From Clostridia bacterium (GTDB taxonomy: Bacteria; Bacillota; Clostridia; Oscillospirales; CAG-272): a DNA stretch of 64,000 nucleotides. Position numbers and translations under genes: made by a program. Shown one piece after another: positions 60,626 to 64,000 of this stretch (within the stretch, counting starts at the first letter, position 1; each line of letters starts with the position of its first letter). Below the pieces are notes generated by a model. The model worked only from the letters and a program-made list of their open reading frames with translations, was not told where the DNA came from and ran no database searches. Location of the stretch: positions 1-64,000 of the forward strand of contig JAFXHU010000034.1 in assembly GCA_017533565.1 (NCBI GenBank), written 5' to 3'.

Positions 60626-61120
60626 TCAGGAATTGAATTTATCCTCTACCGCCGCATTCTTTACGAGGACGGTGGCGGTTGCCCTTGCCCTTGCCTCCTT
60701 CAGCTTTGCGGAAAGCTCCGCGTCCGAAAGAGCGAGTATTTGCACCGCGAGGGTCGCGGCGTTTGCGGCACCGTCAATGGCTACCGTAGCAACGGGGATT
60801 CCCGACGGCATTTGCACGGTTGCAAGAAGCGCGTCCATTCCTCCCGTATTCTTGGAGGAAATCGGAATACCGATTACGGGCAGAGTGGTATTTGCGGCAA
60901 CCGCACCCGCAAGGTGCGCCGCCATTCCCGCCGCCGCAATAATCACGCCGAAGCCCTTCCCCTCCGCAGAGGAAACGAACTCCGCACATTCGCGGGGGGT
61001 ACGGTGGGCGGAATACACGTGTACCTCGAACGGTACTCCGTAATCGCGAAGGACGTTAATGCCCTTTTCCACGGTGGGAAGGTCGCTGTCGCTTCCCATA
61101 AGCACGGCTACTTTTTTCAT
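60626..61120 (-). CDS. purE: N5-carboxyaminoimidazole ribonucleotide mutase
   Basis: Moves the carboxyl group to make CAIR. The 164-residue protein has MGSDSDLPT (phosphate site), the catalytic His in SAHRTPRE, and [22 protein letters not shown]. PurK, its usual partner, is not in the operon, so it could work with PurK from elsewhere or act directly on AIR with CO2. It is the first gene after the ZTP riboswitch; AGAGGT precedes the ATG. Confidence 0.95.
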   Translation of the reverse strand: MKKVAVLMGSDSDLPTVEKGINVLRDYGVPFEVHVYSAHRTPRECAEFVSSAEGKGFGVIIAAAGMAAHLAGAVAANTTLPVIGIPISSKNTGGMDALLATVQMPSGIPVATVAIDGAANAATLAVQILALSDAELSAKLKEARARATATVLVKNAAVEDKFNS

Positions 61121-61162
61121 TTATACCTCTTTTCTGCCGGTCGGCAATTTAATTAACAAATC

Positions 61163-61198
61163 AAAAAGGGCAACTCACCCATAAAGGTAGAGCTGCCC
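61163..61198 (-). terminator. Riboswitch-controlled terminator
   Basis: On the minus strand GGGCAGCTC (61190-61198) pairs with GAGTTGCCC (61168-61176, one G-T pair) and is followed by TTTTT. The left arm overlaps the conserved CTGGGCAG of the ZTP aptamer, so the two folds exclude each other. Confidence 0.85.
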
Positions 61199-61265
61199 AG
61201 ACGGTCGACAATTTAACGATTTTTGCTTCCATGCGGTTTATTCCGCGCCCGTCAGTTGCAAAAAC
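61191..61265 (-). promoter_or_regulatory. ZTP (pfl) riboswitch
   Basis: Read on the minus strand the leader contains AACTGACGGGC, a GCGG...CCGC stem, CATGGAAGC and finally CCGTCTGGGCAG, the conserved elements of the ZTP/pfl motif; the last forms the pseudoknot. Ligands are ZMP and ZTP, which rise when 10-formyl-folate is short. Binding should keep CTGGGCAG from forming the terminator, so the operon turns on. This fits an operon that encodes two folate-dependent enzymes, PurN and PurH. Confidence 0.9.
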
Positions 61266-61278
61266 CTTTACCGATTAT

Positions 61279-61308
61279 ATTTTAACACACGCGCCGCGCG
61301 CTTGTCAA
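61279..61308 (-). promoter_or_regulatory. Promoter of the purine operon
   Basis: On the minus strand TTGACA (61303-61308), 18 bases, TAAAAT (61279-61284). An alternative TATAAT at 61274-61279 would need a 23-base spacer. Confidence 0.75.
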
Positions 61309-61381
61309 CAAGGTTTTTATTCCGACGGAATAGAAAATCAAGAAAATATTTTAGGGGTATTTTGTCGCAATTTAACAAATG

Positions 61382-62701
61382 CTATTTGAGAGTGATGAGG
61401 TAAAGCTCGTTTTTACCCGCACGAAGCCGCACCCGCCCGTCGGTCAGGGGCACGTCCCTTGCCGAGGTTGTAAAGCCGTCGCCGCGCTTCCCCCCACCGA
61501 TAATTCCGCTTATCGAATAGGTGGAAAACTCCCTGCCCTCCACGGAAATTTCAATACCGCCGTTGTAGGCGTCGGTAGCAACGATAACCGCGCCCTCCGT
61601 GCCGTCTGTGGCGGCAAGCGAATAGATGGCGTGACGGTAATCCTCCGTACAGGGTACTGCCGTGCCGAGCCGCGAAAGCACACCGAAGGCACAAAGTGCC
61701 TTATACGCCGCGTAGGTGTGGACCGAGTGCCTGTCCTCCAGCGAGAAAAGCGGACAGCCGTCGCTTTCGGGATTGCCGTCCAAAAACAGCATTGCGGTAT
61801 CCCCCTTTTGCGCGAGAATAAGCGAGGAGATAAGAAGCGCGGGATACGCCCTGTCGGTATAGAGCGCGGCGGACGGTGCGATTGAAAAATCGGATATTAC
61901 CGACTGCGTGCGCTTTAAGCCGTTTTGGTTCAAAAAGTTGCGTGCATAGTTTGAATGGAGCGAAAGCTCCTCGGGCGTTTCGGCGTGGCAGGACCAAGTG
62001 AAAAAGTCGAGGGGAGCCTCGGTTTCGCGGTTGGTGACGTAGGACAAAAAGCCCTCCAAAAATTCAACGTAGCCGCGCTCCTCGTCGGTGGCGTCGTAGT
62101 GGTTAAGGCTGTGAAAGCCGCCCGAGGAATATCCGCCGATTTTGATGCGAGGAAAGCGAGCGCGAAGGCGGTTTGCAACCGTGCGGTAAAGCTCGTAAAG
62201 CTTGACACGCTCCCCCTCGTCGGGCACAAAATCGCATCCGAGGACTATTTCCACCTGCTTTATTCCGAGCTTCATTCCACCGCCCCAGCCCTCGTTGTAA
62301 TGCGCAATTATTCTCTCGCACACAGCCGCCCATTTTTCGGGGCTTGCGGGTAAAGCGGCGTGACGCTTTATTTCATACGGCTCGGGACTTTCGCCGAGGC
62401 GAAGCATTATTCCCGCCCCCATATCTTTTATTGCGCGGAGGTATTTGTCGGTGGGTGCGAAGTTATAGGATTGCTCAAATCTTTCGTCAAGATTAAAATC
62501 GGGAAAAACGGTATGTATATCCACGACTCGCTCGGCGGGGTGACCGTGAGTGCGGATAAAGGCTACGCCCGCCGCGGTGAGTATCTGTGAAAGGTCAACC
62601 GACAGCGATGCGGTGGCAAGCGGCCCCGAATTTAAGGCGAGCAGCGGCTTTATCCGTCCCGCGGATTTAGAAAAGTCAACGTTAATATATCTTTGAAGCA
62701 C
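61382..62701 (-). CDS. GH39-like glycoside hydrolase fold protein, catalytic residues atypical
   Basis: A 439-residue protein. Its N-terminal 330 residues read as a TIM barrel resembling family 39 xylosidases/iduronidases (KPLLALNSGP, IRTHGHP, VDIHTVFPDFNLD, then a C-terminal beta domain). At the expected acid/base motif WNEP the sequence is VEIVLGCDF, and at the nucleophile position it has SVISDFS with Asp for Glu. Either it is catalytically inactive or aligns to a different clan-A family. No signal peptide is seen. The start is GTG with AAGGAGAG 6 bases upstream. A shared operator lies before it. Confidence 0.55.
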   Translation of the reverse strand: MLQRYINVDFSKSAGRIKPLLALNSGPLATASLSVDLSQILTAAGVAFIRTHGHPAERVVDIHTVFPDFNLDERFEQSYNFAPTDKYLRAIKDMGAGIMLRLGESPEPYEIKRHAALPASPEKWAAVCERIIAHYNEGWGGGMKLGIKQVEIVLGCDFVPDEGERVKLYELYRTVANRLRARFPRIKIGGYSSGGFHSLNHYDATDEERGYVEFLEGFLSYVTNRETEAPLDFFTWSCHAETPEELSLHSNYARNFLNQNGLKRTQSVISDFSIAPSAALYTDRAYPALLISSLILAQKGDTAMLFLDGNPESDGCPLFSLEDRHSVHTYAAYKALCAFGVLSRLGTAVPCTEDYRHAIYSLAATDGTEGAVIVATDAYNGGIEISVEGREFSTYSISGIIGGGKRGDGFTTSARDVPLTDGRVRLRAGKNELYLITLK

Positions 62702-62715
62702 CGCGCTCTCCTTTC

Positions 62716-62732
62716 GTAAACAATTATTTACA
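62716..62732. promoter_or_regulatory. Shared palindromic operator-like site
   Basis: GTAAACAATTATTTACA lies just upstream of the ribosome site of the GH39-like gene. It matches the site at the rhamnosidase gene over 16 bases. Confidence 0.6.
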
Positions 62733-62770
62733 TATTGTGGCTTTTAAACTTGATTTATTTATGTGAAATT

Positions 62771-63826
62771 TTACACGGGGTTGCCGTTTTCGCCCTTTGG
62801 CTGCTCGCACTCCGCGTTGTCGGCGGCATCCTTTGCGCCGTCTTTTTCGTATCTCGGTATCACAAAATCATCCGTTTGTGTCGGGGTGGTATTTTTCGTC
62901 CAACCCTCTCCGCCGATTTCGTGGGCGCGATGCACGGTGATAAATGCGTTTTTATCTATTTGCGACATAATGGCGGTAAACTCGGCGTATTGATTACGTC
63001 CGAAGGTTACGGTAAGCATAACCTTTTCCTCGCCCGAGAAGCCTCCCGTAGCGTTAATGAAGGTGGTCGTGCGGTTAAGGCGGCGGATTACCGCCTCGTT
63101 AATCTCCTCGTATTTATTCGAAACGATATACGCGATAAATGCGCCCGACTCTCCGATAAACATTCGGTCTATTGCAATCGCGCAAATAAAGGCGGAGCAG
63201 ATACCGAGCAGGGATACGACGAGGTTGTTTATAACGAACATACCCGCGATTATTATCGAGGCGTCGCAAATGAAAATAAGGACGGAGCTTTTGCACCTTT
63301 TGAAATATTTGCAAATAACGAGCGCAATAATATCGACACCGCCCGTAGAGCCTCCGCCGAGGAAGGTCAAGGCACAGCCCGCACCTATTGCCGCACCGCT
63401 GAATACCGTGGCAATGACGATTGCGATTTGGCTGTATTCGCTATAGCTTACCAAATTCAAAAAGCCGTTCAGCACGTCGTCGCGAACAAGGTGTGAGGCA
63501 AGCGAGAGCGCAATCGGATAGACTACGGTTGAAACAAGCGTTTTCATCGCAAAGCTTTTGCCAAGGAAGATAAGTCCGATAAAGAATAAAATCCAGTTAA
63601 CGAGCGAGGCGTAAAACTCCGTATTCAAATTGGGAAAAATTCCCGCGCTGTGAAAAATACGGTTGATAATAATACCGATACCCGAAACGCCTCCCGTTAC
63701 AAGCTCGAACGGTATGACGAACATCGCCGTACCGAAGGCAAGCACGAAGGTTCCGAGAACAACCAAAATGGTGTTTTTCACCGTCTTTATTACGTCCTTT
63801 TTATTTATTGCCGAAAGCGAGGTCAT
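62771..63826 (-). CDS. YitT family membrane protein
   Basis: A 351-residue protein with five to six N-terminal hydrophobic helices (FGTAMFVIPFELVTGGVSGIGII, then FLGGGSTGGVDI) and a C-terminal cytoplasmic DUF2179 domain (EEKVMLTVTFGRNQYAEF and AHEIGGEGW). This DUF161-DUF2179 arrangement is common in Firmicutes. The role is not settled; transport has been suggested. A 35-residue charged tail follows the DUF2179 part. Confidence 0.9.
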   Translation of the reverse strand: MTSLSAINKKDVIKTVKNTILVVLGTFVLAFGTAMFVIPFELVTGGVSGIGIIINRIFHSAGIFPNLNTEFYASLVNWILFFIGLIFLGKSFAMKTLVSTVVYPIALSLASHLVRDDVLNGFLNLVSYSEYSQIAIVIATVFSGAAIGAGCALTFLGGGSTGGVDIIALVICKYFKRCKSSVLIFICDASIIIAGMFVINNLVVSLLGICSAFICAIAIDRMFIGESGAFIAYIVSNKYEEINEAVIRRLNRTTTFINATGGFSGEEKVMLTVTFGRNQYAEFTAIMSQIDKNAFITVHRAHEIGGEGWTKNTTPTQTDDFVIPRYEKDGAKDAADNAECEQPKGENGNPV

Positions 63827-63891
63827 AGCCGCCCCCTATCCTTTAGAATTATGCCCATAATATTTCGGAATAATCGTATAAGCTCCGGATA

Positions 63892-63926
63892 AACGAATAG
63901 CCTACCGTAACGGTAGGCTATTCGTT
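63892..63926 (-). terminator. Terminator of the tRNA transcript
   Basis: A 16-bp perfect stem (63892-63907 with 63911-63926) with a 3-base loop starts 2 bases after the CCA end. The minus-strand continuation is short in T. Confidence 0.75.
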
Positions 63927-63927
63927 A

Positions 63928-64000
63928 TGGCACCCGCAACAGGAATCGAACCTGTAACTAACCCTTAGGAGGGATTTATTATATCCATTTAACTATGCAG
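63928..64000 (-). tRNA. tRNA-Arg (anticodon CCU), cut by window end
   Basis: On the minus strand the sequence ends with an encoded CCA (63928-63930). The T arm is ACAGG-TTCGATT-CCTGT, the anticodon stem AATCC/GGGTT encloses CTCCTAA with anticodon CCT, and the acceptor 3' strand is TGCGGGT. Only the first two or so bases of the 5' acceptor strand fall outside the window. It reads AGG codons. Confidence 0.93.

Noticed and set aside
62735..63496. A 253-codon plus-strand frame opposite the YitT-family gene
   Set aside because: Antisense shadow: the minus-strand protein has clear membrane helices and DUF2179 features.

Overview
The window looks like chromosome from an anaerobic, spore-forming member of the Clostridia (Bacillota), probably an uncultured gut or rumen lineage. 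The evidence is a cotJABC spore-coat cluster, the Firmicute-type yicC-remA-rpoZ-priA-def-fmt-rsmB-rlmN-rsgA operon, a mecA-type adaptor, an L10 leader before rplJL, strong Shine-Dalgarno sites, and many sigma-A promoters with exactly 17-bp spacers. The genus cannot be read from the sequence. No phage, insertion sequence, integrase or CRISPR array was seen.

Layout. 1-1.5 kb: end of an oligopeptide ABC transporter operon (oppF) plus a small membrane protein. 1.6-5.3 kb: an acyltransferase with a zinc ribbon, an amino-acid permease and queG. 5.4-9.0 kb: plsY, a methyltransferase, tsaE, tsaB and rpiB, all on the plus strand. 9.2-14.4 kb: mecA, queT behind a candidate preQ1 riboswitch, an NfnAB-type flavin oxidoreductase pair, an odd intergenic repeat patch, and cotJABC. 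14.6-17.3 kb: a lipoprotein built of three near-identical repeats, and a DUF4416 gene. 17.4-25.8 kb: a large DUF4062-STAND NTPase and a large two-helix membrane protein on either side of rplJ-rplL. 25.9-35.8 kb: the housekeeping operon from nrdR to rsgA. 36-37 kb: a PAP2 phosphatase. 37.4-49.6 kb: a polysaccharide-use block (2,184-residue secreted heparinase-like protein, RpiB/LacAB isomerase, esterase, alpha-L-rhamnosidase) with an archaeal-type AspRS inside it. 49.8-50.4 kb: two unknown small proteins. 50.6-61.3 kb: purine operon purE-F-M-N-O-H-D-L behind a ZTP riboswitch. 61.4-64 kb: a GH39-like protein, a YitT-family membrane protein, and a tRNA-Arg cut by the window end.

Functional links. 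The purine operon carries nearly the whole route from PRPP to IMP (purC, purB and purK are not here). It is controlled by an RNA that senses the Z-nucleotide intermediate, which accumulates when folate is short. It uses a split PurH: a stand-alone AICAR transformylase plus a PurO-type cyclohydrolase. Its PurF lacks the glutaminase nucleophile. queG and queT point to queuosine synthesis with precursor salvage. Two carbohydrate genes 15 kb apart share a 16-bp palindromic sequence next to their ribosome-binding sites, which suggests a common regulator.

The best candidates for something undescribed are the STAND NTPase and 1,219-residue membrane protein around rplJL, the glutaminase-dead PurF, the preQ1-like leader with an extra hairpin, and the 13.15-13.35 kb repeat patch.
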